64,000 bases of DNA from assembly GCF_947172395.1 (NCBI RefSeq), contig NC_069084.1, positions 2,543,107-2,607,106 of the forward strand, written 5' to 3'. The notes below the pieces were generated by a model that made no database searches, was not told the origin of the DNA, and saw only the letters and a program-made list of their open reading frames with translations. The position numbers and the translations under genes were made by a program. Below are positions 1 to 13,800 of the stretch, in pieces (the first letter of the stretch is position 1; every line of letters begins with the position of its first letter). Source of the stretch: Bicyclus anynana. Lineage: Eukaryota; Arthropoda; Insecta; Lepidoptera; Nymphalidae.

Positions 1-107
1 GTGAATCAAGGGTTTCCTTGTGTAAGTAAAGTTCAGTTTTTTTTTTTAAATTAACATGTTTTTTTTGTGTAATTAATTAAATAGTTATGAATAGTTCTTA
101 TCCATAG

Positions 108-3100
108 AGCTAATGGCATGAAATGCACAAGAGTGGATGAGATTGAACTGCGAAATATACAAAAAATGCAAATGCACGAAAAGAAGTTAATAGAACAAAA
201 TCAAGCGGATATCGATGAAATATGGCACCGGATTCTTTTACAAGATGTTAGAATGAAGGTCAGTCTAGTGATAAAATAAATGAAAATGCTAACTTAAGTT
301 ACTTACTTATTTATATTGATAGAACCTATTTTAAAACAGGAAGAAAAAGAAAGAGCCACAGCAAACAGATTAAAACAAGAAATGTGCGAACGTCGAATGG
401 CTTACGATGCGCAAATAGCAAGCGCTAATAGAAAAAGACAAGAAGCGTTACAAACTGAAAGAGCATTCGAAAACAGGCGGTTGGAAAGAATGAAGGAGAA
501 GATGGAACAGGATTACTATGATGGTAACTAATAATAACAACCATTACAGCTTACTTTTATGAAAAAATCGTCAAATAAAACTTTATAAGTTATAATATGT
601 GGAATATAACGTAATATATGAAAGAGAATTATTTAAGTCTAGTTTGGTTAATTAGTGTTTTGCAGTTATTAACAAAATAAGTGTATTGAAAACTAATTAC
701 ACGTGATCTTTCAAATCTTACTATTGTAATTGTATTGTATTTTTATAGCAATCAAAAGAAAAAAAGATCAGCAAATAACGAACAAACAAAACTTCATAGA
801 GGGACACCAAATAAAGTTATCGCGGATAAAAAGTGAAAAGAAACAGGAGAGAGATATAGATATAAATGCAATTCGAATCGCAAAGAATGAGTTGCGACGA
901 GAAAATCAAATGAAATTGAATCAAATTGTAAGCAAAAGTACACAAATTTTAGCACACTGAAAATATTATGTAGTAAACGGTTTAGTTAGCACCTTATGCC
1001 ACAGCACTTTATTTTATTATTGTTTTTATTGTTGTTCGCACATTTATACTTACATTTATAAGTTTTATGTTCTAATCGATTTTCATTTTGATGTTAACGA
1101 ATTTCAGCGAACGCTTAAAAGACAACAGGATATATTCGAAGTCAATTTGAATTACGAAAAAAAACAGGCAGAAGAATTAGAAAAAGAAGCAAATAGAATA
1201 GTTCGTGAATGGAAAGAACGAGGTGAAAAAGAAAATGATGAATTTGTTAAAAGATCTGAAGCGGAAAAACAAAACAATAAACTCGTAAGCCATTCATTGT
1301 TACTGATATTACTTTATTGAATTAATTGGAAACTACATTCTTTGATTTTATTTGATGGCTATCTCATACCACACCATTACATTCTTTCCACGTGTCTTTT
1401 CCAGTATGAAGAGATAATTAGTTAATTGATAACCTTCTAAAGAAGTGTTCTTTATTCTTTTAATCTGATGACACATGGTGCCAGCGCCGGCCCGAAGTAA
1501 ATTTTAAAATAGAGCGAGATCCAATTACGGCGCCTCTCCAATTTACTCCTAAAAATATGCATTTACCTAATACCTAATTATGAGTGTAAAGTAAGATTGG
1601 AACGCGAAGATCTCGACCATACTCTGGGGTGACCAATTGAAAATCAGGCGCAGTACCGCCTACGGTAGACTAAGATTATCATTTAGGCGCTCTCTAGGGA
1701 TTGGCGCCTGGAGCGACTGCTCCGTTCGCCGTATGGACGGACCGGCCCTGCATGGTGCATTTACCTACCTATTACGATTTTTGCAGTTTGCAATCAAAAG
1801 TTGTGATATTTTATTTCTATCTTGGTAAAGTTAGGTTACTATTTTTTAGGATTCCTAGTAAATACTAACGAAATTAATAAATACCATTCATTCTTATTTT
1901 AGCAAGCAGCACAAGAATACAAGCAGCACATAGAAAGAATTAAGCACGAATTAGAGATGAAAAGAGAGGAAAGAAAAGCTACAATGGACAGAGTAAAAAG
2001 GATAGCGTACGATGAATTGCAAAGAAACCTGGACAGTGCTAATGAAGAACTGAGACGCCAGATGGAATACAGGAATATATTGACAAATCAAATAAGCGAT
2101 AGCCAGAAAATTATGGTAATAACCACGGAATTAATAAAAGCTTTAGCGATAGTTATTTGTCTGTGGTAATGATAATGGTGCTTTTAGATTACTTTTAGCT
2201 GCCTCAGAATAAAGATACACAGTGTTTATTACATAATCTGAGTTAGATGATCAAAAATATTATTAGGTACTATGATTTCTATGAAACACGAATGCTACTT
2301 TTAATAAATTAAAATATTGGTAGACGTTTATAAAAAGCCTTACAAATTGTTACAGGATCTAGAATTAAACGAAATGGAGAGAAAGCAACTACCATTCACA
2401 AAAAAGGCGATAATGTTTGAAGAAGCGATGAAGGATAAAGTAACCCACCCAATAAGGTAAATCAGTGTGTGTCAGTGTAAAACAGGTGTGAAATATAATT
2501 AAAATTATGTATGATTTGTGCAAATTAACTTGACACCTGGCTGCAAAACACTATCATACAACATAGTACCCATTTATTCCTACCTTTCTACAAAAAATAG
2601 TCGAATTGCTTATAGTAGCGCTAGGGATCCTTAAACGCTGTACAGTGACGTGGTTAGACTTTTAAAAACTCTTGTTATTATATTTGTTAATTAATTAATT
2701 AATCAGGTCGTGATCGATCTCTCGAGCGGCCGGACATTACGATTATTATTAATTTATTTTCATCTACATTCTACACTTATTACAGAAAAAAACTACTAAC
2801 AGAACAAAAACTTTGGGGTTCCTTCCCTACATGCAAAGTGAGGATGAATTTTTTTATAATCTATCCCATGGTGTGGTATATCGATCGTTATCGGTATTTT
2901 TGTGCTTTACTTATGGTTTTAAAGTGCTAACTTAATCTACGGAACCATACACTGCGCGTGGCCCGTTTTTATTTGTCACACTTTTCACTCTGGTTTGGTT
3001 GGTTGTAACGTAATCATTATGAGTGTTTAGGTCTAGTGTGACGTGTCGGATAGCAGCGACAATGATTGTAACATTATTTTGTGGCAGATAAAACACCTCG

Positions 3101-3590
3101 AGCAGGTCCAAGGACTTGTGACCTTGTAGTAGGTTTAAGGGATCCCTTTAGAATGCATCAACACTCACCTTTCTTGCCTGACATGTTATCTATACCCACA
3201 ACAATAATTACAACACAAAACATTATTGCACAAAACCACTAACGCAACTGGCAGCGTGACGGTGTCTAAGCTGCCTAACAAACAACTGAGCTCAAGTCAT
3301 CAAATACCCTCTTATTTATACCAACACTGATACCTTTCAATAACATAAATAATGAATGTTGATACCACCTGTAATCGAGGAACTTGTAACACTAGGTCCC
3401 AGGAGTACCTACCTAGACCTTCTTTTGCAAGAACTTGAAACTTATGTTTTTAATCATTAGATACCAATTTACCTATGTGCTAATATTCAGCTATACATTT
3501 TGCAGTGAGAACCCCATTCATCCGTTTAAGAAAACCATGCAGATGCATCAAACTCCATCACTGCCGAATATCAGAAAAAGTCGATTTTGA
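108..3590 (+). CDS. CFAP53: CFAP53-like axonemal coiled-coil protein, copy A (3' part; 5' end outside window)
   Basis: Exons read as 108-258, 340-523, 749-927, 1108-1284, 1903-2115, 2356-2456 and 3506-3590 (TGA 3588-3590), giving 362 residues plus a split first codon. All introns are GT-AG and the frame stays open throughout. The protein is almost entirely charged coiled coil rich in E, K, R and Q, as in the trichohyalin-plectin-homology (TPH) domain of CFAP53/CCDC11. Order and spacing match the family: a Glu-Ile-Trp site (DEIWHR) where CFAP53 has a Leu-Trp-Glu-Glu site, then a NAQI-like stretch (YDAQIASANRKRQEA), and a short C-terminal NPIHPFKK tail resembling the family's NIHP ending. CFAP53 is a microtubule inner protein of axonemal doublets, needed for ciliary and flagellar motility. 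By comparison with copy B at 27267-39859, four more exons (about 170 codons) should lie left of the window. Codon use is AT-rich. Family assignment is confident; orthologue versus paralogue status is not resolved. Confidence 0.85.
1482..1750. mobile_element. hAT-type MITE with 8-bp target duplication
   Basis: The flanks are a perfect 8-bp direct repeat, CATGGTGC, at 1474-1481 and 1751-1758. The ends are imperfect inverted repeats: CAGCGCCGGCCCG on the left and the complement of CAGGGCCGGTCCG on the right. The 269-bp body has no transposase. An 8-bp duplication and CAG-starting ends are typical of hAT elements. It sits in the copy A intron between 1284 and 1903. Confidence 0.8.
2457..3505 (+). 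other. Last intron of CFAP53 copy A, no gene seen
   Basis: The 1,049-base intron has donor AG|GTAAAT and acceptor TTGCAG|T. No open frame, RNA gene or recognisable repeat with definable ends was seen. The stretch near 2810-2960 contains a GGGTTCCTTCCC-like block resembling a dispersed moth repeat, but without borders. Confidence 0.5.
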
Positions 3591-3610
3591 TATTTGTATT
3601 TATTTAAAAA

Positions 3611-3616
3611 AATAAA
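3611..3616 (+). promoter_or_regulatory. Poly(A) signal AATAAA of CFAP53 copy A
   Basis: A canonical AATAAA lies 21 bases after the stop codon at 3588-3590, implying a very short 3' UTR. Confidence 0.6.
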
Positions 3617-3869
3617 AACCTACTGACCTCATAGCATGTTTTTCATTGATTTATCCCAATTATGACAAATTAATTAAGTACCTAAATAATGACATTTTAA
3701 TATGTTGGTAAAAATATAGTTGGTAGGTACTGCAAGATGCAATTTTTATGACGTCTCCGAATTAAGGTGAAGTCTCCCCGCGCAGGTCATAGAAAAAAAA
3801 CGCGTGTGTCGACTTCGGGTGGTGAGTGGACTGTAACTGGTCAATTTCTGTACGTAGAATAGTAGATTG

Positions 3870-3985
3870 TTATACGAGGGGCTAAAAACCCATTTTAAAC
3901 GAGGTATTTTTAGAGCACGAGCCGAAGGCGAGGTCCGCCTAAATAGAAACCGAGTTTATAATGGGTTTAGCCCCACGTTACATAA
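3870..3985. mobile_element. Fold-back MITE
   Basis: GGGGCTAAAAACCCATTTTA near 3878 is matched on the other strand by the block ending in AATGGGTTTAGCCCC near 3959-3974, so the roughly 115-bp segment can fold on itself. Inverted ends without coding capacity suggest a non-autonomous DNA transposon. No clear target duplication was found. Confidence 0.55.
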
Positions 3986-5057
3986 TACTTTTCATTACGA
4001 TAAAATAACTCGGTACAGTACCTATTCAATTTTATTTTATTTGAAAATTAAATGTAGGTACAAAAGAAGTTTTATAGTAGGCTAGTGCTTGGCTAGTGCT
4101 CGTAACAGACAAGAATTAAAAAAACAAAATTACTTTAGCTCATAGAGGCCGAAATGCTTGTTTATTTAGTGGAGTGGTGTGTTTTTGAGCAAGAGTAGTG
4201 AAAATACAATTAGGATGACAAGAAGGAAGAACGAGGCCTTCTAGCAGAAGTATTTACTTACTTAAAAGAAGGTCTCCGCCTTATGTAATGTTCATTGAGC
4301 ATTTTCCTAAAGACCAGTATTAAAGTTTAAATTAAGTTCATATTGGTTTTTTTTAACTTTCTACATCTACTACATCTAGCGAGGCAGGTCCTTATGTAAT
4401 TATTCTGAGGGCAGAAATTGTTTTTATCTTAAATTAAAGACACATAAATCTATCATGTTTATTAGGTACATTACACAAAGAAGAATTAGTTAAGGAGATG
4501 CAATGCACCCAAATTCTGCAACAAAATTCTGTCTGTCGTTTCATAAAGCGAACGAGGTAAACTCGAAAATATTTAACACCAATAATTTAAAATTCCAATA
4601 CACACGTAAAATACAATAAAATTACACGTGTAATTTAAATAGAGCCTAACAAATAGGTACCTACATCGCATCGTTTATATTCGTTACACAGAATATTTGA
4701 ATACTTGATCGATGTTTTGCTGTTTCGTCAGATTATTCGATTCATTTTAAATATTTTTTATTACAAAGTTGATATAATTAAGTTAGAAATACTTGCAAAT
4801 AAATCATAAAGAAAGAAAGAACTTTATTTTCAAGTAATGACACATATTACATTATTAAATTCTAAATTATTTTAAAACATAACTGTCCACGCACACAGTG
4901 AAGCAATAAAAGAAGAATGCTCTGCAATATGTGGTATATATACATAGAATATTCGATTACTTGATCGATTTTTGCTGTTCTATCAAAAGAATCGATTCTT
5001 TTTAGAAAATGTTTTTATTAGAAATTAGATAAAATTAAGGTACAAATACTTACAAAT

Positions 5058-5570
5058 GAAACATCACTCCATCTTTTACTAAACTACAAGTGTTTGGCCA
5101 TTTTTTATGCTATTCATACAACTACACAAACCGGCTTTTTTTATGGAGTTCTTTACACGTAAAACTACTACAACAATGAAACATCGATTATATAGCAACA
5201 GTTTTATAAATGCTTTAGATCATTGATTTTTTATTTTTGCCAGAGGGGTAACGGTTAGCGTGGCAGGTCCCGTTATTAATGGTCCAAGCCAACTCAGCGT
5301 TTTGCCACATGCTTCCTATAAAAAAGACAACTTCATCTTTTAGTGAACTACAAGTTGTTAACCGTTTTTATGCCATTCAACCAACAAACCGGCATTTTTA
5401 GGGAGGTCTTTACATAACAAAAACGATTACTACAATGAAACATCGATTCTTTAGAAACAGTTTTAATTAACGCGTTAGATCATTGATTCTTGATCTTTGA
5501 TAGAGGGGTAACCTCTAGCGCATGAGTCAGGTCCTTCTGTAATTGGTCTGAGTAATTATAGTTTTTTTTT
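5058..5570. repeat. Two tandem copies (about 262 bp) of a dispersed repeat
   Basis: Copy 1 (from about 5058) and copy 2 (from about 5322) share the same ordered blocks: CATCTTTTA, ACTACAAGT, an ACCGGC block, TCTTTACA, CAATGAAACATCGATT, TTAGATCATTGATT and AGAGGGGTAAC, ending in a CAGGTCC block. The same family appears inverted near 28855-29040 and 49020-49300, and forward near 49760-49915. The terminal piece TAGCGAGGCAGGTCCTTATG at about 4378 is another fragment. Confidence 0.6.
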
Positions 5571-5968
5571 TGTCTATGGAAAGCAGGAAAGGAAACCATT
5601 TTAAACTCTTTGACAGTCTTTTATCTATGGACATAATGCTTACAAAAAATTTGAATCTCGAATTCAGAAAATCTTTATTTTTGTTTCTATTTGAATAAAT
5701 AAATAATAATTAAAGCTTGATTAATGATTACCTACTTGGCGTTGAAACAAAACGGGAATTCCAAGTCCATATGATGGTTATTACGTAGGTAAATTCAAAC
5801 ATAACTTTAAAATTTTAAACTGCTAGTGCTACATTTAATTTTTTCTGTAATCGAGGGTATGATATACACGAATTTTGTTTTGACAATCTATTTCTTTCGC
5901 TCGAACTGGATGAAGAACGGCACGTGTTTTACAAGCTTTCCGTTGTAGGTTTTAAGTATTCGTCAATA

Positions 5969-8900
5969 ATGGATAACACAGAAGTACTAAACACCAGGCG
6001 TCTTGAACAGCGGAGCTACAGACAATTACAGCAAATGGCAAAATCCCTTGATTTACCTTCGAACTTTAAGGTAGGTAATGTGTTTTACGCACTAGTATCT
6101 ATTAACGCAACATGGCGTTACAAAATACATTTCAATAATATAATAATAATTTACAGTTTAAATGGATGGATGTTTGCTAGTCAGTCATGCCAAAACGACT
6201 GAACTGATATTGATGTAATTTTGACAGAGATAGATTATACTTTTGAATAACACATGAGCTTGTTATCACAATATTACCAAAAAGTGGTCTGTAATAGTAA
6301 AACCGTGAGACAGCCCTAATGTATCTGTGCATTAAGTTCTCAATTCTCACAGATTGGCAAATGGGTTGTAAACTTAGTGTGCTGCTTCAATACAAGTTAT
6401 TAACATGTAATTAAACACAATAAGATAGGTAGTAAGTAAGTGCACTTTGTAACAGTGCTGAGAATAAAGTCATTTAATTGAAAATATTATGAAAAAATGC
6501 TAAAAGGTGAAGTAAAAGAGTGACAGTTAATGTAAAAAAAATATAACCAGCCATTAAAAAAGATATGACATTTAAAGATTATTTTCTATCTTCTCCCCTA
6601 CTAGGAAGCCTGGCTAAGTAATAAGCTGAAAATAGGGCTAATATTGATGAATAGTTAGTATAAGACTACAAGGTTAGAGTACTGTATAGAAAATATTTAA
6701 TATATCTTTAAACTATTAAACTAAGTCACTATAACCGTCAGGTTGGGTTGCTTGTAGCCTAAATTAAGTATGTAGCAATTTCACTGCAATTTAAATTTGC
6801 TTCTAATGTTGGTTAGAATAAAAAAAAATTTATTCTAACCAACCAAAGTTAGAACAAAAATCCAACATTAAAGTGTATATATTTGATGGTGTTTGTTTAT
6901 TCTTCTTGATTTAATTATATTTTGCACTTCTCCATATCCTGCTATAAAATAACAAAGATAACCCTTCTTGCAGTCAATACAAATACTGTTTAAACAAACA
7001 ATAAATAATACAAATTTATTATAATTAAAAACATTTAAATTTTATTAAAGGAAATTTGAATAAATCCATAATAGTTCTCATTCAAAATTTAATTTGCTTT
7101 ATTTTATTATATTTGGTATATGGGTGTCTGACCTGCAATATAGGCATGGGAAAAATTTAATAGCACTAGGGCTTGCAAGTACAGCACCAAACAAATACCA
7201 TTGTATTTTTTCATAGTATTATTTTCTTCATATGAAATTGATCTAAAATACATATTTAGAAGTCTTTGGAGTAAAACATACTTGCATAGAAAAATGAACC
7301 ATGGCACATTTAAAATAAGAAGCACAATCGCGTAAATACTATCAAGTTCATACTTTCAAAGTTTTTTTTCTCCAATAGAAAATGATCCATGGCGTCATAC
7401 CAATAAAAAACACATTCCTTTGTACCAAAAAAATACATTGTGTTTATAGAAAAACACTTTCATAGCAAATTTATTTTGAATAATATTAAGCACCATGAGG
7501 AGCTATGGATAATAGTAAAATGCTTTGAAAGTATTTCAAGGCAGTACTTAGTTACCATACTTGCAAGTAAATACCATGTTAAAACATGCATTCTAATTCA
7601 CACACACATATTAAACAAAATTGAAATTCTTGTCACAAATGTCATCTGGTACCAACTGTTGGATATCATACAGTAGGTAGATGACGTTCCTCAATTTATT
7701 TAACGTTTTTTTAATAAAGACCAAAAAGTGATTAGGCCAGAGGTTCATTGGTGGTGTAAATTAAATACACAATGTAACTTTTATCTCTATGTAATAAAAT
7801 AGTTTAATATTTATTTTGTTTATTTTATTACAGAAAATCTATTTAATAGAGCTAATTGTGGCTAAGAAATTAAAAACAGATTATGACGTGGAAAATATTA
7901 TCGACAGGGTGCGTCAAGAAAGGTTAAATAAATCGAAAGCTAAAAAGAATTATCAATCTGCAAAGATAAAGGTAAATGCTTTCAAATTATATTATTTTAA
8001 CAACTCAACCTAGAAGTTCTGTAATTTTATGAGAAGACAAAGTTTTTTAGAATACATTTCTTCCAAAATAAAAACAGATGGGTCCTTTCTAATTTCTTCT
8101 TAGACTAGTATAATTTTCTACAATCTCACCTTATGGTAACTTATGCAAGCTAAGATTGCATGGAAGCGGACTAACTTGTTAGGAGGAGGATGAAAATCCA
8201 CACCCCTTTCAATTTCTACACACATTGTACCGAACATTTAATCGCTTTGTGCTAGGTCTGTGCCGATAAGGTAACTAGCCATGACCAAAGCCACCCACCA
8301 GCCAAAAATTAAAAAAAAATTACCTTTTAAGGTGTTTTCTAAGGAGAAGACACCTTAGGTCTGACTAATTATTATCACCATTATTTTATTATATTATTTT
8401 ATTAGTACCTAATATTTCAAAAGTGCTTGTAACCTAAACCTAATTGAAATAAATGGATATTGACTATTGACTATTTTTATTTTCAGTTCCCACAATGTCA
8501 TGTCACTATGCACAAGATTTCTGAATCTAATAACTCAGTTTCTCCACCAATAACAGTAACACCCAAACGTAGCAATATGGAATATAGTTCAGAAATAGTG
8601 CAAAAGGCCTTAGTCCCTATCAATCCGAAGAGAAATATTTTGCGCAATATGGTTGAGAATTTGGATATAGATACAACAGTGAATACTAAAAGTGACCGGG
8701 TGCTCCGCAGTTATAACATGAAATCGCTCAAACCTAATTATGCATTAATAAACAATAATATACATGAGTTAAAGACGCAATGCTGTAGCCCAGAAAGGAA
8801 AATTAATATTATCACAACCAGAAACTTTTCACAGTTCAATGTCAAAACTAAGAGTATGGTGAAGAAGAGGACAAAAAGGCTCTCTGATTCAAGCCCTTTC

Positions 8901-10834
8901 TCGACCCAGCAGATCATGGTAATGCCTCGGGGTGTGGTAAGCTTAGTTTATTTTAATCTTTATATTTAAATTCCTACAGGGGATGGGTGATGAGGCCTAA
9001 ATAAGGACTATTTGACCCAATAGTCTTGCAAGTTTGTTGATGACACTCCCATAATATGCGGGCGACGGAGGGAAAGACTGCGCGGGTATGAAATCGTGCG
9101 TCGTGGGTTTTTCATTCATCGCTAGCTAGCATCCAGCAGCTCCCTGCAACTCACTTCATATGTTTACGTTAGATTTACCTTTTATTTACCTTCTCGGTAT
9201 TTGGTATTTCTTTCAATATTATAACTTAACACATTCCATATATAAAGTGTCTCCAAAGGTAGACAGCAAAGTGAACCTGTAAGGGTTCCTTTTTTAACCC
9301 CCTGACGCAAAAAGAGTGATGTTATTAAGTTTATGTTAGTAAGTTTTTCGTGTGTGTCTGTCAGTCTGTCTGTGTCACCATAGCTCACCCAAACGGATGA
9401 AGCGATTACAATTTAGTTTTTTTTGTATTAAAGGTGACTTACGGGCGAGTGTTCTTAGACAATTTTAATGAAAATTGACTGAGCCGTTTAAAAGTTGTGG
9501 GGGTGAAGTGGGGAAGAACAACCGAATGTCTGCAAATGTACTTAAATGAAAGCGTACTGAAAGAGAATATTGATGTCTTGATAGAGAGTGTTGTTAATAA
9601 TTTTACGACATTCAGATACTGAAAATAACAAATACAACATTCTCCAAGTTCTTTTTTTTACAGGATTTATTAAGACCTGCAATGCCAACACGGCGACAAA
9701 GAGCTATAAGTGGCATATATCCACTCAATTGCAATGAAAATGTACCAAGTCAGACCACTCAACAGAGTGTATGTCTCCGACAAACTGATGGCAGTTTTAC
9801 AAAATTCAACGCCCTCATACAGAAATGTAACATCAAGTTGAACAACAGTAACTATAGAATTAAAAATCAAAATGTAAATATACAGGAAGTCATTCATACA
9901 TCGGATTTGTCTATGGAAAATAGATATTTGTATCAAAAGCAATATCGTAATACAGGTACAATAGTTTTTTTTAATTCTAATATTATTGGAGCATAGAAAA
10001 TTTTAAGAACATATTGTGAGCTGTGAAACAATTTTTTTTGCATAGTGACCTTTACAAAAAAAAAAATTATTTACTTTTCTTAATTAATATTTTTAATTAA
10101 AGTGCTAATTTAATCTTGTGGCTAGTTCCTTTTTTTGAACCGGTGGTAGAATCTTTACAAATAGTCAACTGACATTTCAAAAGTGCTTGTAACTTGAGTC
10201 TACTTGAAATAAATGAATTTAGAATTTTTTCTTTTTTTAATTTTTTTGTTGGTAACATACATATTGATTGCAGCTTCAGTTTTAAAATCAAAAGATGCAA
10301 GTTGCAATACTAAAATAACCATAACTCATGGTTCCAAAAAAAATTATGCTCCAATGAATGTACAACCATATAGAAACATAACATCAGAGTTGAGACTTCA
10401 AAGGAAATGGGACTGTCAAAAACTGCCCAACATAAATGAAGCGTTCAACTTCAATACAAGAGACCCGAGGACTAGATCTAAACCAAAGTATGTGGATGTT
10501 GCTACAGAAACAGACAGCGGTAAGATTTCATCTATTTACTAAAGATAAAATATGTTACGGCCGGTTGATGATTGAAATGTCGATTGTAGAACAATCACTG
10601 TTAGAAAGATTGTCTGCTGCCTCGCTAACGAATTTTGCAAAATAACGAATTTTTTTTGGTAGGGTTTGCATTACGCTGTAGTATATAAAATTATTTTATT
10701 ATTTTAATTTTAATATTATTTTGTTAATTTACTCATCATTATTGTCGTCGTCACCATCACTATCACTATGATCATCATCATCAGCATCATCATCATTATC
10801 ATCATCATTATCATCATCATTATCATCATCATCA

Positions 10835-10868
<34 letters not shown>

Positions 10869-13800
10869 TGCCGTCATCGTCGTCACTGTCGCCGTCACCA
10901 TTACCATGATCATCGTCATCATCGTCGTCACTGTCGCCGTCACCATCACCATCACCATCACCATGATCATCATTATCATTATCATCATCATCATCATCAT
11001 CATCATCATTGTCGTCGCCGTCATCGTCGTCACTGTCGCCGTCACCATCACCATGTTCATTATCAACAGTATCATCATCATCCATCATCATCATCATCAT
11101 TATGATCATCATTATCGTCATCATCATCATATCAGCCGATGGACGTCCACTGCAGAACATGGGCCTTTTGGCCTGAACAGCCTGCCTCCGGCCAATCCCA
11201 GCGACTAGCTTGACGTCGTCAGTTCTCCTGGTGAGGGGTCGACTAACACTGCGCTTTCTAGTGCAGGGTTGCAATTCCAGCACCTTGAGAGTAATTTACT
11301 TAAGTTACCTATTAATGTTTATTAATTAATTGTTACTTAAATGATAGAAATAAAATTAATTATTTGTGTGTTAACCATTCCAGTGCCAGGTGTTCCCGCT
11401 TACTCCAATTCTGCTACCGTCACCAGTTCCTTGGAGCGTCTGTACAATATAAAGACGATCACCACACAATCCAACACAGAAGAGGGCCAGAAGCCTGCAC
11501 AAACTCACTTGGTTTACGCCTGCCGCACATGCCCTACTGCGTGAGTATCTTTGTTAACTTTAACACCTTTTTTTTTTTTGGTCCCTTCCGCCATATGTGA
11601 AGTTTGTGATACGATAGATGATGTCCATCACATAATAATGGAATGTGGCAAGTATAACGCAGAAAGAGAAGAATTTATTCAGAAATATCGAGTTAGTAAG
11701 TTCGATGTTGGAGCCCTGGTGAGCTTTCTTTGTCAAGCAACATCAGAAAGTTTCAAATCTTTTATTGAGATAAATAGTAGAGTTCATTGAGAGAAATATT
11801 AGTTTTTTTTTTTTATATATTATGTAATATCAACTGAAGATTGTTGTAATTAATTTAAGTAGCTTTGTTTTTATTATTGTTATTGTCATTGCTGATTAGG
11901 GTACGATGGGACTGACTATAATAAAAGTCCCTTTAAAGTTATAGATTTAAAAAAAAAAAAAAAACCAAACACCTTTTTTTTATTTGTTAAAAGAATATTT
12001 GCCATATTTCTCACATATGACCAATATTCCCATTCCCCTCCATTTGCCTGGAAAGACTGCTAGGAGTGGGTACGACAATAGAGCAACGGGGCGAGGATCG
12101 AACCACCAGCTCTCCAGGTGGTTAGACATGAGTCCGACCGCTCTCACTGTTGAGCTATTGAGGCTTTTATTACTGTTTCCTTTACTGTACATACTTTCAC
12201 AATTCCTCATCATCATATTTAGTGAATCACAATATTTCGAATTCGTCAATTTGTTTTGTAAATCTTATGTACCCTTTTTCACACTGTTTTATGCAATTTG
12301 TACCTATCTATACTAAAGCTTGATGTGATATTTTTATCAACCAACAATTTTAAACAACAAATATACCAAGCAACTTGAGAACCTCCTCCTTTTTTGATGT
12401 TGGTTAAAAATGAAGGTAAAAAAGCATGTCATTTTATTCCTAATCTATTTAAAATTATGTATTGTTTTTATATTAACTTAATACTTGGTTTATTATGTAC
12501 TTGGATTAATCCAAATTATCGTTAATTTTGGAACAACGTAATTTTAATTATTATTAAGTGTAAAATGGCGATTTATACCATTTTTTATTTGTTTGTTGAT
12601 AAACATTTCATATCGAGTTTGGCTTTAGTATAAATCCAAGCTTGTGAACACATTTTGGAAATGTAATGTAATGTAATAAAGTTTTAAAAACAGCTGAACA
12701 GTAAATATTTCCTTTATATAATGATTTATTTATTGTGCTATCATCCGCGAAAAGTCGACGAACCCATGCGACAACGTCACCTAGGTCCGACAAAATACTC
12801 TTTACGTACGTTTCACCCCGAAACCGGAGCATCCTCAGGAGATGTTGACTCTACAACGTGCAATTGCAAAGTCTAATTCTATTAAATATTTCCTTTATTA
12901 TGTGCGTATGTTACGTTTAGCTTGCTTTTTATTATTTGCTAAGGAAACCACAATAATATTTTTCATTTTGATCGTTTTTAACACACTTCTGCCTGTGTTG
13001 CTTTTGCTCCTGCAGATTGATTTAGGTTTTACTTCTTCTAAGTTACTTGTTAGCATTATACACAGCGACGTCACTTCAAATGAAATCAGAGGCTAACTTT
13101 TCTTTGAATAAAAAACCTTAATAAGTAGAATACCATTGTCAACCTATCACGTTACATAATAGGTGACAATGGTGAATGTACACGATTCATGTATATTTTC
13201 AAATAATCAAAAATAAATGTAATTTTTGTTTTTTGAAGTTATTGTTTGGTTTTGTTTCCCCTATATAGTGGATGATCTTTGTAGAATAAAAACCCCCTAA
13301 TAAATTAGTGATACCATTGTCCATCACGTTACTTGATAGGTAACGATGGTGAATGTACATGATTCATGTACATTTTCAAATAATCAAAAAATAAATGGAA
13401 TATTTTTTTGAAGTTTTTGTTTTGTTTTGTTTCCCTTAAATAATTGATGATCTTTGAATAAAAAAAATAAGTTAGTACGATACCGTTTACCTATCACGTT
13501 ACATGATTGGTGACTACGGTGAATGTACATGATTCATGTACATTTTCAAATAATCAAAAATAAATGTTTTTCTGTGTTTTGAAGTTTTTGTTTGGTTCTG
13601 TTAATAATGGATGATTTATGCTACAAAGTGACGAGGACGTGCCGTGCAAAAAAGAAATCATGCGATCGTCAGACATAGCTTTTATGAATGCTGAAAATTT
13701 AACCGCCCAAACTCTTACAACAGGTAAGTGCGGTAGCCAAATAGAGTTTGGATTGGACCGTCGTGGCTTTGTAAGGTAGCCGGTTTCTATAGTCCAGCTG

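Larger units (their letters stand above)
3591..5968. other. Intergenic region between CFAP53 copy A and the SAP/SIAH gene
   Basis: About 2.4 kb of AT-rich DNA without a supportable gene. It holds a fold-back element (3870-3985) and, from about 4380 to 5570, pieces of one dispersed repeat family, including two tandem copies listed separately. The promoter of the downstream gene must lie near its right end, but no TATA or Inr sequence could be assigned with confidence. Confidence 0.5.

Noticed and set aside
1..21. End of an upstream CFAP53 copy A exon before the GTAAGT at 22
   Set aside because: Joining to the exon at 108 requires two bases carried over. In that frame TGA occurs at 2-4, and copy B predicts a much longer preceding exon, so the true exon is probably left of the window.
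10716..11283. Open frames of 121-184 codons rich in Asp, Met, Thr or Ile
   Set aside because: They are created by the ATC/GTC triplet tract; homopolymer content and equal openness on both strands argue against coding.
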